This document shows, piece by piece, positions 25,812 through 34,880 of a DNA stretch of 64,000 nucleotides. This stretch comes from Gemmatimonadaceae bacterium (lineage in GTDB: Bacteria; Gemmatimonadota; Gemmatimonadetes; Gemmatimonadales; Gemmatimonadaceae). Both the position numbers and the translations under genes were made by a program. The stretch's first letter is position 1. Every line of letters begins with the position of its first letter. Below the pieces are notes generated by a model that worked only from the letters and a program-made list of their open reading frames with translations, ran no database searches and had not been told where the DNA came from. The stretch covers positions 150,632-214,631 of the forward strand of contig DASUHB010000072.1 of the NCBI GenBank assembly GCA_036273715.1, given 5' to 3'.

Positions 25812-27244
25812 CGCGCCATGAGGAATTGCAGAACGTCGGATCGCGTCACGATGCCCGCGATGCGCTCCTGGGTGCGCACGAGCACCGCCGGGTTGGACTT
25901 CGTGAGCAGCTTCACCACACTGTCGAGCGACTGGCCGGACTCGACTAACGGAAACGGCGCGTCCATCACATCGCCCACCGTCGCATCCAGGAGCTTCGTG
26001 TTCTCGAGCGCCTTGGCCGACACGACGCCCTCACTCACCGAGCCGACGCAGTTGTTGCCGTCGATCACCGGGAGCTGCGAGACGTCGTGCAGATTCATGA
26101 GGCGCAGCGCCTGGCGCACGGTGGCGCCTGTTCCCACCGACACCACGGTTGGCCCGTGGTCCGGCTTGGCCCCGAGGAGATCGGCGATGCGTACGCGATC
26201 GGGAGCGAGCAGCTGGTTCTCGCGCATCCAGTCATCGTTGTAGAGCTTGGACAGATATCGCTCGCCCGTGTCGCACAGGAAGGTCACCACCAACGCATGC
26301 GGGTCGTTCACCTCGCGTGCCACCTGCAGCGCGACGTGCGCGATGAGCCCGGACGATCCGCCCACGAACAAGCCCTCTTCGCGGGTCAGTCGACGCGCCA
26401 TCGCGAACGCGTCGCGATCGCTCACGGTGCGGTAGTCGTCGATGAGGTCCAAGTCCAGAGTGCCCGGTACTTTGTCCTGACCGATGCCTTCCACCTTGTA
26501 CGGCGATCCTTCGATGTGGTTCTTGCCCTTGCTCCGCCAGTACTCGGCGAGAATCGAGCCGGCGGGATCGCCGGCGATGATGCGAATAGCCGGGTTCTTC
26601 TCTTTCAGGTAGCGGCCTGTACCGGTGAGGGTGCCGCCCGTGCCCGCGGACGCGACGAAATGCGTGATGCGGCCGGCCGTCTGCTCCCAGAGCTCCGGGC
26701 CGGTCGTTTCGTAGTGCGCCTGCGGATTCGCGTCGTTGTAGAATTGATTGGCCAGGATTGCGTTAGGCAGCTCGGACGCGATGCGCTTGGCCATCATCAC
26801 GTAGTTGTCCGGGTGGTCGGGCGGCACCGCGGTGGGCGTGACGATCACTTCGGCGCCGAACGCCTTGAGCAGCCGCACTTTTTCCTGCGACATCTTGTCG
26901 GGCATCGTGAAGATGCACTGGTATCCCTTGAGCGCCGCGGCGATCGCGAGCCCGATGCCCGTGTTTCCGCTCGTGCCTTCGACCACGGTGCCGCCGGGCT
27001 TGAGTTTCCCTTCCCGCTCGGCCCGTTCGATGATCGGCAGGCCGATGCGATCTTTCACGCTGCCGCCCGGATTGAAAAACTCGGCCTTGCCGTAGACGGG
27101 CGTCGCGATGCCGTGCGTCACCCGGTTGAGCCGGATGAGCGGCGTCCATCCAATGGTTTGCAGGACGTCGTCGTAAGGCAGCCGGTTGCGCTGGCTTGCG
27201 ATCGAGGCCGCCGGGATCGAGGTGGACGCGGAGGTAGTGGTCAT
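25808..27244 (-). CDS. Cystathionine beta-synthase with C-terminal CBS domain pair
   Basis: 478 residues. The PLP fold type II core has the Schiff-base lysine in FNPGGSVKDRIGL, the phosphate loop GTSGNTGIGLA and SAGTGGTLTGTGRYLKE. The last ~120 residues form a CBS pair (VRQALRLMNLHDVSQLPVI; LDSVVKLLTKSNPAVLV ... VTRSDVLQFLMAR). It makes cystathionine from serine and homocysteine, or acts as a cysteine synthase; the CBS module favours the first. The ATG overlaps the upstream TonB-C gene stop and the stop overlaps the glucosidase start, giving a three-gene minus-strand operon. Confidence 0.95.
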   Translation of the reverse strand: MTTTSASTSIPAASIASQRNRLPYDDVLQTIGWTPLIRLNRVTHGIATPVYGKAEFFNPGGSVKDRIGLPIIERAEREGKLKPGGTVVEGTSGNTGIGLAIAAALKGYQCIFTMPDKMSQEKVRLLKAFGAEVIVTPTAVPPDHPDNYVMMAKRIASELPNAILANQFYNDANPQAHYETTGPELWEQTAGRITHFVASAGTGGTLTGTGRYLKEKNPAIRIIAGDPAGSILAEYWRSKGKNHIEGSPYKVEGIGQDKVPGTLDLDLIDDYRTVSDRDAFAMARRLTREEGLFVGGSSGLIAHVALQVAREVNDPHALVVTFLCDTGERYLSKLYNDDWMRENQLLAPDRVRIADLLGAKPDHGPTVVSVGTGATVRQALRLMNLHDVSQLPVIDGNNCVGSVSEGVVSAKALENTKLLDATVGDVMDAPFPLVESGQSLDSVVKLLTKSNPAVLVRTQERIAGIVTRSDVLQFLMAR

Positions 27245-27768
27245 GGCGAACGGTGTTGGGCGGAATGCGCCGTGTCGTGCAGCACGGTGTCGCCGGGGAG
27301 CGGCGGCATGTCCGGCCGGCGGAAGAACACGGGCAGAAGAATCGAGATGCTCATCGGCTGGCCATGCAGCATTGCCGGTCGGAAGCGCAGCGATTGCGAG
27401 CCGCTCACAGCAGCCGAGTCGAGCGCCGGATATCCCGACGACTCGACGACGGTCGTGGACTCCGGCGCCACCCTGCCGGTGGAATCGATGCGAATACGCA
27501 ACGTCACGTTGGCCTGCACGCGCTGTTTGTAGAGCGATGCCGGGTAAAGGAACGGTGACTTGTCGTTGAGCATCACCGGCATGCTGTCGGGCCGCACGCC
27601 TGCCGATTCCTGCACGCTCTCGATCGCCTTCTGCGCCGTGTCACGATCGATGCAGCCGGCGCCGGCGACGAGGAGCGTCGCAAGCACCGCGCCCGTGGCG
27701 GCGCGTCGCGCGCGAGAACCAGAGGCAGAATGGTCGAGGCAGCGAGCCGCGGTCCGCGTGACGTGCAT
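27241..27768 (-). CDS. Lipoprotein with TonB C-terminal-like domain
   Basis: 175 residues from MHVTRTAARCLDH. Lipobox VAGAGC follows a hydrophobic stretch (GAVLATLLVAGAG). The mature part has the TonB family C-terminal fold pattern: VQANVTLRIRIDSTGRV, STTVVESSGYPALDSAAV and SLRFRPAMLHGQPM. Proteins of this type are common in this kind of genome and are seldom true energy transducers; no membrane anchor or proline arm is present. The ATG was chosen because the lipoprotein signal starts there. Function is unknown. The gene heads the cbs operon. Confidence 0.8.
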   Translation of the reverse strand: MHVTRTAARCLDHSASGSRARRAATGAVLATLLVAGAGCIDRDTAQKAIESVQESAGVRPDSMPVMLNDKSPFLYPASLYKQRVQANVTLRIRIDSTGRVAPESTTVVESSGYPALDSAAVSGSQSLRFRPAMLHGQPMSISILLPVFFRRPDMPPLPGDTVLHDTAHSAQHRSP

Positions 27769-27830
27769 GGCATCAATGTAGCCGCGCGGTCTACCTTGCC
27801 GCACCATCCGAGCGCGCCCATCCTTCCCCC

Positions 27831-28886
27831 ATGAAGATCACGGTGCTGTTGGGTGGAACGTCGGCGGAGCGCGATGTGTCACTGGCCTCAGGGCTTCGCA
27901 TTGCGCGGACGTTGCGAGACGGGGGACACGACGTCACGTCGCTCGATCCGGCGCGGGGCGTGATCGACGAGGGCGAAGAACGCGCGATGGAGAATGCCGG
28001 AGTGATGAAACCGGCGCCCCCATCGCTGTCTTCACTCGAGCAGATGACGCGGACGTCGCTCTCGCCCTCACTCGGCGCGCTGCCCGCGGTGCGCAAGGCC
28101 GACGTCGTCTTTCTCGCCTTGCACGGCGGTTTCGGCGAAGACGGAACGGTGCAGGCGCTGCTCGACATGGTCGGCGTTCGCTATACGGGAAGCGGTCACC
28201 TGGCGAGCGCGCTCGCGATGGACAAGGATCTGTCAAAGGTGTTGTTTCGCGCGGCCGGCGTGCCCACGGCGGACTGGCTGCTCGTTAGCCAAGCGTCCTG
28301 TTCTCGTCCAAAGGCCGAGCAGGTCGAGAAGAAGTTGGGCTGGCCGGTGATCGTGAAGCCGTCGAAGCAAGGGTCGACGGTTGGTCTTTCGTTGGTTCGT
28401 ACTGGAGCTGATCTCGCGCCGGCGGTGACCGAGGCGCTGCAGTACGATGACGAGGTAATGATCGAGCGATTTGTTCCGGGAAGAGAACTGACGGTGAGCG
28501 TGCTCGGCGACCAGGCGCTGCCGGTGGGCGAAATTTTCCCGCGTCACGAGATCTACGATTACGAGTGCAAATACACGCCTGGCATGGCGCGCGAGGAGTT
28601 CCCGGCCAAGCTCTCGGCAAGCGAGACGGCGGAAGTTCAACGGCTGGCGCTGGCTGCATTCTGCGCGCTCAAGCTTGACGGCTACGCGCGCATCGACTTC
28701 CGTATGACGGACCGCGGTGAATTTTTCTGTCTCGAGGCGAACACACTGCCTGGGATGACACCATTGAGCTTGCTGCCTCAGGCCGCGGCGGCGATGGGAC
28801 TCGATTTCGGTGCGCTGTGTGAGCGCATCGTGCAACTCGCGGTGACGAAAGCATCGCCGGCGAGCGGGGGGAGAGACGACACGTGA
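27831..28886 (+). CDS. ddl: D-alanine--D-alanine ligase
   Basis: 351 residues. Family signatures are the N-terminal VLLGGTSAERDVSLASG, HGGFGEDGTVQALLDM, the ATP-grasp loop VKPSKQGSTVGLS, and the metal site FFCLEANTLPGMTPLS. It makes D-Ala-D-Ala for peptidoglycan. Residues ~45-85 (EERAMENAGVMKPAPPSLSS) are a longer linker than in many Ddl proteins. It is divergent from the TonB-C lipoprotein gene, and its TGA overlaps the GTG of the following QueE-like gene. Confidence 0.95.
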   Translation: MKITVLLGGTSAERDVSLASGLRIARTLRDGGHDVTSLDPARGVIDEGEERAMENAGVMKPAPPSLSSLEQMTRTSLSPSLGALPAVRKADVVFLALHGGFGEDGTVQALLDMVGVRYTGSGHLASALAMDKDLSKVLFRAAGVPTADWLLVSQASCSRPKAEQVEKKLGWPVIVKPSKQGSTVGLSLVRTGADLAPAVTEALQYDDEVMIERFVPGRELTVSVLGDQALPVGEIFPRHEIYDYECKYTPGMAREEFPAKLSASETAEVQRLALAAFCALKLDGYARIDFRMTDRGEFFCLEANTLPGMTPLSLLPQAAAAMGLDFGALCERIVQLAVTKASPASGGRDDT

Positions 28887-29545
28887 CGGCGCGCACGACG
28901 GGACCGGCGGCGGCGATCGCAGGAATTTCGCCCGGGATTCAGAGCCAAGGCATCTGGATGGGGCGACGACAACTTTTTGTGCGATTTGCCGCGGAAGCGG
29001 AGACGGCGGTGCTGTACACGCCCGAGATGCTGGCGCGGCATATCCAGCGGGTCGTCGGGCAGTCGCCGCTGCATTCGATTTCCCTCGGCGGGCGCGATCC
29101 GTTGGCGAGTGAGGAACTTATCATCGACGCGCTTCAGCGGTGGCAATCGACCATTCCGGTGATGCTCGACTGCGACGGTGAGCGGCCCGACGCGGTGACG
29201 AAGGTGGCGCCGTACGTCGGGATGGTGCAGGTGACCGTCGAGTTCGTGAATACGGCGTCGAGTCTGGACCGCGCGTTGGCGTCGCTGGGTGCAGCCTCTG
29301 CCGCCGGTCGCGACCACGCTGCCGTATTGACGCCACACGAGGGGACGACCGACGGTCAGATGCTCTGGTTCATCGAGCAAGCACACCAGGTGGCGCCCGG
29401 CACGAAGATTGTTGTCCATCCGGTAGTTGGGTCGGAGCGCACGGGTGTGGACCGGCGGTACGCGTCGCTAGTGGAGCGGGGAATGGCGATCCATCACGAC
29501 CTCGCGTTTTGGCTTCGGATCCCGGGCCCGGTCGGTGGTCGTTAG
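28883..29545 (+). CDS. QueE-like (7-carboxy-7-deazaguanine synthase-related) protein lacking Fe-S cysteines
   Basis: 220 residues. The layout follows the QueE/NrdG radical SAM fold: SPGIQSQGIWMGRRQLFVRF (compare IQGEG...G...FVR), then SISLGGRDPLASEELI (compare TGGEP), VMLDCDGERP and APYVGMVQVTVEF. The CX3CX2C that binds the 4Fe-4S cluster is absent: after FVRFA comes AEAETAVL with no cysteine, and the only Cys is in LDCDG. It therefore cannot be a normal radical SAM enzyme. The GTG start is coupled to ddl. Assignment rests on pattern reading; function is unknown. Confidence 0.7.
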   Translation: MTARTTGPAAAIAGISPGIQSQGIWMGRRQLFVRFAAEAETAVLYTPEMLARHIQRVVGQSPLHSISLGGRDPLASEELIIDALQRWQSTIPVMLDCDGERPDAVTKVAPYVGMVQVTVEFVNTASSLDRALASLGAASAAGRDHAAVLTPHEGTTDGQMLWFIEQAHQVAPGTKIVVHPVVGSERTGVDRRYASLVERGMAIHHDLAFWLRIPGPVGGR

Positions 29546-29633
29546 CGCTTTGAGCAGCTGCGGGCAGGGTGAGAGGAACCGCCCTGATTCGATCGTGTTA
29601 TAACGACAAGGCCGTCCACGTACGCAGGTCCGC

Positions 29634-30578
29634 ATGTCCTTCACGAGCGTCGACGAACAGGAAGCCCCGCGCCTTACTCCGGCCGTCCAGTGGCTGATCG
29701 CGCTCAACGTCGCGGTCTTTTTCATCCAACTGACGCTGGTGGGGCAGGCGGATGTACAGCGGGCGCTCGCGTTCGAAGTGCGCGACCTCACGACGCGTCC
29801 GTGGACGATCGTCACCTACATGTTCGTGCACGCGGGCTTCTGGCATCTCGCGCTCAACATGTGGATGCTGTGGATGTTCGGCCCGCGCGTGGAGCGCGCA
29901 TGGAATGCCCGGAGCTTCACGTTCTTCTACGTGTTGTGCGGGTTAGGCGGATGGCTGTTCCACCTGATGATTGCGCGCGATGGCCAGTATCTGCTCGGCG
30001 CATCGGCGGCGATCTTCGGCGTGATGCTCGCCTATGCGATGCGTTGGCCGGACGAGGAAGTGACGCTCTTCCCGTTCGTGTTCATCTCGATCAAGGTGCG
30101 TTGGTACGTCGTGCTGCTGGTCGGGCTCACGCTGGTGCAGGGCATGGTGTCGCTGAACGGCGGTGACACCGGCGTGGCGTACATGGCGCACCTGGGCGGA
30201 TTGTTCGTGGGCTATCTCTACCTGCGCGTCGCCGCGGCGCACAACGGTGCGGCTGGCGGCACGAGCGGCATCGACCGGCTTCGCCAACGGATGTCGCAGG
30301 TGCCGGACATCAACGACGAGACGCCGCGCGCGATACCGCGCGCTCAGCCGCGCTCGCGCGAGCGGACGAACGAAGTGGATGACATCGTGGCGCGCAGCAA
30401 CGCGCTCATGGCCAAGCGCGAGACGCTGGGTCCATCGCTCGCCAGCAAAGTGGGCAAGAAGAAGACGGAGGAGCTCGATCTCGTGCTCGACAAGATTTCC
30501 GAGCGCGGCATCAGCAGCCTGACGCACGATGAGCGGCGGCTGCTCGAGGAGATGTCGAAGCGGTTGCGGAACGACTGA
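29634..30578 (+). CDS. Rhomboid family intramembrane serine protease
   Basis: 314 residues with six hydrophobic segments in the first ~210. The catalytic Ser is in GASAAIFG (Ser124; family usually GxSG, here Ala follows) and the catalytic His in AYMAHLGGLFVGY (His186). HAGFWHLALNMWMLWMFG is the usual conserved region of helix 2. A hydrophilic C-terminal tail (~100 residues) ends with LDKISERGISSLTHDERRLL, a small helical motif commonly appended to rhomboids. The AT-rich stretch at 29596-29604 upstream could hold its promoter. Active-site Ser and His are both present. Confidence 0.92.
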   Translation: MSFTSVDEQEAPRLTPAVQWLIALNVAVFFIQLTLVGQADVQRALAFEVRDLTTRPWTIVTYMFVHAGFWHLALNMWMLWMFGPRVERAWNARSFTFFYVLCGLGGWLFHLMIARDGQYLLGASAAIFGVMLAYAMRWPDEEVTLFPFVFISIKVRWYVVLLVGLTLVQGMVSLNGGDTGVAYMAHLGGLFVGYLYLRVAAAHNGAAGGTSGIDRLRQRMSQVPDINDETPRAIPRAQPRSRERTNEVDDIVARSNALMAKRETLGPSLASKVGKKKTEELDLVLDKISERGISSLTHDERRLLEEMSKRLRND

Positions 30579-30626
30579 GCGCGCGCGTCGCGTTGCTCGT
30601 TCCTCGGCGGCGGTCTATTCTTGAGC

Positions 30627-31019
30627 ATGCCGCGCCCAGAGCTGCTCGAAGCCTTTCCCAATCCGCATATCGGCCGCACTTACGAGATTCATCTCGAGTG
30701 CCCGGAGTTCACATCGCTCTGTCCTGTGGGCGGCATCGAGAGTGACGCCGCGGAGTTGTCGCTGTTGCAAGGCGGCGCTCCGGATTTCGGCACGATCCGG
30801 ATCACGTACGTGCCCGCGGAAAAGTGCATCGAGCTCAAGAGTCTCAAGTTGTATCTCTGGAGCTTCCGCAACGACGGAATTTTTTACGAGCGAGCGGTGA
30901 ATCGCATCCTCGACGATCTCGCCGCGTGCGCATCGCCCAGCTTCATGGAGGTCGTGGGCGACTTCAACGTCCGCGGCGGGATCAAGTCGGTGGTAACGGC
31001 TCGGTACGGGAGCCGGTAG
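30627..31019 (+). CDS. queF: NADPH-dependent 7-cyano-7-deazaguanine reductase, with insertion at active site
   Basis: 130 residues from ATG 30627. QueF reduces preQ0 to preQ1 in queuosine synthesis. Seen: HLECPEFTSLCPVG with the catalytic Cys32, PDFGTIRITYVP with the catalytic Asp53, IELKSLKLYLWSFRNDGIFYE, and the C-terminal GDFNVRGGIKSVVTARYG. In typical QueF the Cys and Asp are 7 residues apart; here they are 21 apart because of an insertion containing GIESDAAELSLLQGG. A TTG six bases upstream is an alternative start. Confidence 0.9.
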   Translation: MPRPELLEAFPNPHIGRTYEIHLECPEFTSLCPVGGIESDAAELSLLQGGAPDFGTIRITYVPAEKCIELKSLKLYLWSFRNDGIFYERAVNRILDDLAACASPSFMEVVGDFNVRGGIKSVVTARYGSR

Positions 31020-31020
31020 G

Positions 31021-31899
31021 TCAGGTTCCCTTGACGGTGAAGTCCTGCATCATGCCGTGGGCGGCGTGCGGTTTTCCGTCCTTGCTGTCCGGCACGAAGC
31101 AGAGGAACGCGTAGTTGCCGGGGGTGAGATCGGCGGGGAAGTAGGCCGTGTCGCCCGGCGCGATGGCCGTGACGCCGCCTAACAGCGCACCCGGCGGCGG
31201 CCCCTTCATGCCGTCGGTCCACTGGACGAACTGTTTGGCGGTCTTGCCGGGCTCGAGACGGACGAGCACGATCTCGTGCGACTGCGGTCCGCTGTTGATG
31301 ACGCGGAGCACGTGCTGGCCGGCGGTGAGCGGCGCGGAGGAGGTGAAGCTGTAGTCGGCGAGCGTGACGGTGGCATCTGCGTTCGGCGCAGGAGCGCTGG
31401 CCGACGACGGGGTGACGGTGAGCTCCCGCACCATGCCTTTGGCGACGTGCGGCGTGCCGTCGGGGCTCGGCACGAAGCACACGATGGCGTAGGTGCCCGG
31501 CGCGAGATATTCGGTGGCCTCCGACGTTCCGTTAGGCATCGGCGGATTGGGCCCGCCGGCGTCGACCGCCCACGCGGGCGGCGGGCCGGCCTGCTTGAGC
31601 GCGGCCTGGAAATCGGCGAACGACTTGCCCTGCTCGAGGCGCACGAGCGCGGCCTGATGGACTTCCTTGCCGTTCGACACCATGCGGATGGTCGTGTAGC
31701 CGGCGGGGATCGACGCCGGCGCATCGAACGCGTAATCGGTGGCGGTCACAGTGAGAACGTTGGGCGCAACCGGCGCCGGCGCAGCGGCGGTCGTGCTGTC
31801 ACCGGATTTGGCGTCGGGAGTGGAATGACTGCACGCGGCGACGACGGCGGCCGCCAGCATCGGCGCGACGCAGGAACGCAATGAATGCGACATGGTCAT
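31021..31899 (-). CDS. Lipoprotein with two tandem cupredoxin-like domains
   Basis: 292 residues from MTMSHSLRSCVAPML. A lipobox (AVVAAC) is followed by a Thr/Ala/Pro linker. Two similar domains follow. Each has a strand with His (GKEVHQAALVRL; PQSHEIVLVRL) and a C-terminal loop Cys-x8-9-His-x4-Met (IVCFVPSPDGTPHVAKGM; LCFVPDSKDGKPHAAHGM). This is the order His...Cys...His...Met of type 1 copper sites, so copper binding and periplasmic electron transfer or copper handling are plausible. The start is chosen for the signal peptide; no strong ribosome binding site is visible. Confidence 0.75.
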   Translation of the reverse strand: MTMSHSLRSCVAPMLAAAVVAACSHSTPDAKSGDSTTAAAPAPVAPNVLTVTATDYAFDAPASIPAGYTTIRMVSNGKEVHQAALVRLEQGKSFADFQAALKQAGPPPAWAVDAGGPNPPMPNGTSEATEYLAPGTYAIVCFVPSPDGTPHVAKGMVRELTVTPSSASAPAPNADATVTLADYSFTSSAPLTAGQHVLRVINSGPQSHEIVLVRLEPGKTAKQFVQWTDGMKGPPPGALLGGVTAIAPGDTAYFPADLTPGNYAFLCFVPDSKDGKPHAAHGMMQDFTVKGT

Positions 31900-32099
31900 G
31901 ACTCGGGAAACGGGGGAGAAACGGCGATTGGCGTGAAACAATACTTGGTTGTCCCATAGATCGCGTCAAGCTACTGTCCTGCCCGCCACGACCTGGACAT
32001 TTCGTATGACGTAGGCGACCGGCGCTTCTGCTCACGCCCTCGGGCGCCTCCGGGGTCCGCTTGAGGACGGCACGGTGACTGGCTACCTTTTTGTGCTCC

Positions 32100-32172
<73 letters not shown>

Positions 32173-32182
32173 TCGAAAACGC

Positions 32183-32225
32183 GAACGAGGGGCGAAGCGC
32201 ACATGCGGCGCTTCGCCCCTCGTTC
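32183..32225. terminator. Strong bidirectional terminator between tRNA-Phe and S10 peptidase gene
   Basis: An 18-bp perfect stem (arms 32183-32200 and 32208-32225, beginning GAACGAGGGG) around a 7-nt loop. It lies 11 nt after tRNA-Phe on the plus strand and 22 nt after the stop of the convergent S10 peptidase gene. Confidence 0.85.
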
Positions 32226-32246
32226 ATCTCGGCGAGCGAATCCGGG

Positions 32247-33854
32247 CTACTTCGACGTCGCCGTCGCCACGCGGCCGGCTGTTCCGTTCACACCCGACGT
32301 CGCATCGATGAACGACGCGATGTTCTCCTTCAGCTTGGCCAGCGACGGCTCGTACACATACATCATGTGTCCCGCGTCGTATTCGGCGAACTGCACGTGG
32401 CCGCGGAGATCCTTCGGCAGGTCCATCTGGTCAAACGTCCACTCGGCTGCGTAGTACGGCGTCGCCAGGTCGAACAATCCGGAGTTGAGCAGCACGTGCA
32501 GGTGCGGGTTGAGCTGCAAGGCCTGCGCGATGTCCACGGCGACGTTGGTGTGGCCCGGCCATCCGCCGCGGCGCCCGTGTTCCCAGTTCCACGGGTTCAC
32601 GTTCCCGCTCACCGCGTACTGCTTGTCGCGCGGGAAGTTGAGATCCGTGTGCAGGTAGGTCTGGAACGTCGAAACGAACGCCGAGCTGATCGAGGATGAC
32701 TGCGGGTCATACGGCGACCGCTGCGCGAGCATGTCGAAGGTCGGACCCGTGAAGCGCGCATCCAGTCGGCCAATCACTTCGCCGTGCTCGCGGAGCAGCT
32801 CCTTCTCGAACTCGGGTGCATCCACCTGCAAGTTCGCGCGGTCGATGTAGCCGGTGTCGAGTCCCGTGTACTTGTGCAGCTGCTCGATGATGCGCGCGCG
32901 CTCATCCGGCGCGAGCTCATCGCCCTGCATGAGCGCGTGCAGGTAGTCGGTGGTGGCAAAGTGCTCGACTTCCTTGAGGAACGGCCGGAGTTGCGCCGGC
33001 TGGTCGGGCAGGACTTTGTGATACCAGGCGACCGCGGCATACGACGGCAGATACATCACGTACGGCATCAAGTTGCCCGGGTCGAACGTGATGGTTTGGA
33101 AGTCGAGTACGGACGACATCAGGATGACGCCGTTGAAATCCATGTTGTCGGCCTGCTGCAGATAGTTCACGAGCGCAGCCGAGCGCGTGGTGCCGTAGCT
33201 CTCGCCCAGCAGATAGCGCGGCGAGTTCCACCGATCCTGCTCGGTGAGGTAGCGGCTGATGAATTGGGACAGCGAGCGGACATCTTCGTCCACGCCCCAG
33301 AACATCTTGCCCGTCGCCTTGCCTAACGGATGGCTGAAGCCCGTGCCGATCGGATCGATGAACACCAGGTCGGTCTTGTCGAGCGGGCTGTAGGCGTTGT
33401 CGACCAGCTGGTAGGGCGGCGGCGGTGCGTGCGTCGTGTCGGGCGTGACCACGCGTTTGGGGCCGAAGGCGCCCATGTGCACCCAGAGCGACGACGAGCC
33501 GGGGCCGCCGTTGTAGGCGAAGGTGATCGGCCGGTGCGACGGATCGGTGACGCCGCGCTTGATGTAGGCGGTGAAGTAGAGCGCGCCGATCGGTTCGTTG
33601 GCGGTGTCGCGGAGAATGATGTCGCCGACGGTCGCATCGTAATCGATGCGCTGTCCGCCGATGACCACCGAATGTTGCGTGGTGACGCGCTGGACGGTCG
33701 TGTCGGACGGCGACTCGCGGTTAGGCGCTGGCCGCGGCGTGGTGTCGCGGGCTTGCTCCGCGGCGCGCTGGGGTTGGCGGCGCTGCTGCGCCGGCGTCGT
33801 CGCCGGCAGGGCGGCGGCAACGAGAAACAGAGCAACGAAACGCGAAGGAGACAT
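32247..33854 (-). CDS. Secreted S10 family serine carboxypeptidase
   Basis: 535 residues from MSPSRFVALFLVAAALPATT, a signal peptide; the frame upstream of it is not protein-like. Catalytic triad motifs are clear: oxyanion region YNGGPGSSSLWVHMGAFGP, nucleophile GESYG, Asp in SGLFDLATP and His in YDAGHMMYV. IDPIGTGFSHP is also a family signature. It should act on peptides in the periplasm or outside the cell. A Pro/Arg/Gln-rich linker follows the signal peptide. It stands alone between the terminator at 32183 and an unknown lipoprotein gene. Confidence 0.93.
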   Translation of the reverse strand: MSPSRFVALFLVAAALPATTPAQQRRQPQRAAEQARDTTPRPAPNRESPSDTTVQRVTTQHSVVIGGQRIDYDATVGDIILRDTANEPIGALYFTAYIKRGVTDPSHRPITFAYNGGPGSSSLWVHMGAFGPKRVVTPDTTHAPPPPYQLVDNAYSPLDKTDLVFIDPIGTGFSHPLGKATGKMFWGVDEDVRSLSQFISRYLTEQDRWNSPRYLLGESYGTTRSAALVNYLQQADNMDFNGVILMSSVLDFQTITFDPGNLMPYVMYLPSYAAVAWYHKVLPDQPAQLRPFLKEVEHFATTDYLHALMQGDELAPDERARIIEQLHKYTGLDTGYIDRANLQVDAPEFEKELLREHGEVIGRLDARFTGPTFDMLAQRSPYDPQSSSISSAFVSTFQTYLHTDLNFPRDKQYAVSGNVNPWNWEHGRRGGWPGHTNVAVDIAQALQLNPHLHVLLNSGLFDLATPYYAAEWTFDQMDLPKDLRGHVQFAEYDAGHMMYVYEPSLAKLKENIASFIDATSGVNGTAGRVATATSK

Positions 33855-33967
33855 GGTCGGGCGAAGCGGCTGGAAGGTGAGCGGGAGACCGCGAACAACC
33901 GATGTGAATAAGGCGAAGATTCCCGCCACGCGCCACTCCCGCGACGGAGACCGGCGCGTTCGTTCGG

Positions 33968-34702
33968 CTACGGGTGCGACTCCTTGTCTTTGGACCCGCT
34001 CATGAGGCTGCCCATGATGCTGGTCACGCTCACCTTCTTGTAGCTCGGCGGCGGTGCGAACATCGATGCCGGCACGCTGCCTTCCTTGATGTTCCGGAGC
34101 TCCATGTGGTCGTCGCGGTCGTCGGCCTTGGATACCACCTGCAGGCGGTCGTCGATCCACACCGTTCCGGTTCCACCGTCCTTCGCGTCATCGATCCACT
34201 GCCATTTGTGCGCGGGGCGTCCGTCCACCTTGTCGCTGCCGAGGCTCTTGCACGTGAAGTGGGGCGGCGTGTGCGACTTGTCGTGCGAGACCGCGGCGAA
34301 CGGCATGGCGGTGGTGTTCCACTCGGTGCACGGGTCGCCGGCGCCCGCGGGGCGGAAGAAGCGAAGCACGGGGCCGAAGGTCGCGGTGACGAGGGACGTG
34401 AACATGCCGGCGTCGAAGTATTCCTGCTTTCGATCGTTGATGAGCAGCGTGCTCTTGTGCGCCGGGTCGAGCACCAGCGCGCCTAACTGCGACGTGTCGG
34501 TCGACTCGATGCGCAGCTTGCCATCCGACAGATAGATGTGGGTCGTCGAATCGGTGGGCTGGCTGGGGTCCACGAGGTCCGCAGAAAAGGACGGTCCGGT
34601 CCAGACCGGTGCGCCGGCGTCGCCGCCGAAGCACGCCGCACCGAGCGGCGCTGCGCCTAACGCGGCGATCATGAACCAACGGGACGGGCGTGACGTGCGC
34701 AT
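33968..34702 (-). CDS. Lipoprotein of unknown function
   Basis: 244 residues. The N-terminus MRTSRPSRWFMIAALGAAPL ends in a lipobox-like LGAAC at residue ~24. The mature protein is beta-rich with HIYLSDGKLRIESTDTS, STLLINDRKQEYFDAGMF and HKWQWIDDAKDGGTGTVWIDD. This resembles DUF4412-type outer-membrane or periplasmic proteins, but I am not sure of the family. Two Cys in DPCTEW and HFTCKSLG could form a disulphide. It lies 113 nt upstream of the S10 peptidase gene on the same strand, so cotranscription is possible. Confidence 0.7.
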   Translation of the reverse strand: MRTSRPSRWFMIAALGAAPLGAACFGGDAGAPVWTGPSFSADLVDPSQPTDSTTHIYLSDGKLRIESTDTSQLGALVLDPAHKSTLLINDRKQEYFDAGMFTSLVTATFGPVLRFFRPAGAGDPCTEWNTTAMPFAAVSHDKSHTPPHFTCKSLGSDKVDGRPAHKWQWIDDAKDGGTGTVWIDDRLQVVSKADDRDDHMELRNIKEGSVPASMFAPPPSYKKVSVTSIMGSLMSGSKDKESHP

Positions 34703-34880
34703 CGGGCCTCTCCTTCAGTCGGGGTCTGTCGCGAACGGGGTGCAGCGCCTCCTAGACATACCCGACGGCATCCGCGGCGCAAGAGTTTCAGCCGGGGGCG
34801 GCGCGGTCGGCCGCCCGTGCGCGCGATGCGGGCGCTCGACGGCCACGGCGGCCCGCCGCGTGCCTAACGAAACGCCAGCG

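Noticed and set aside
30579..30626. A preQ1 riboswitch before queF
   Set aside because: The gap is only 48 nt and has no recognisable preQ1 aptamer.
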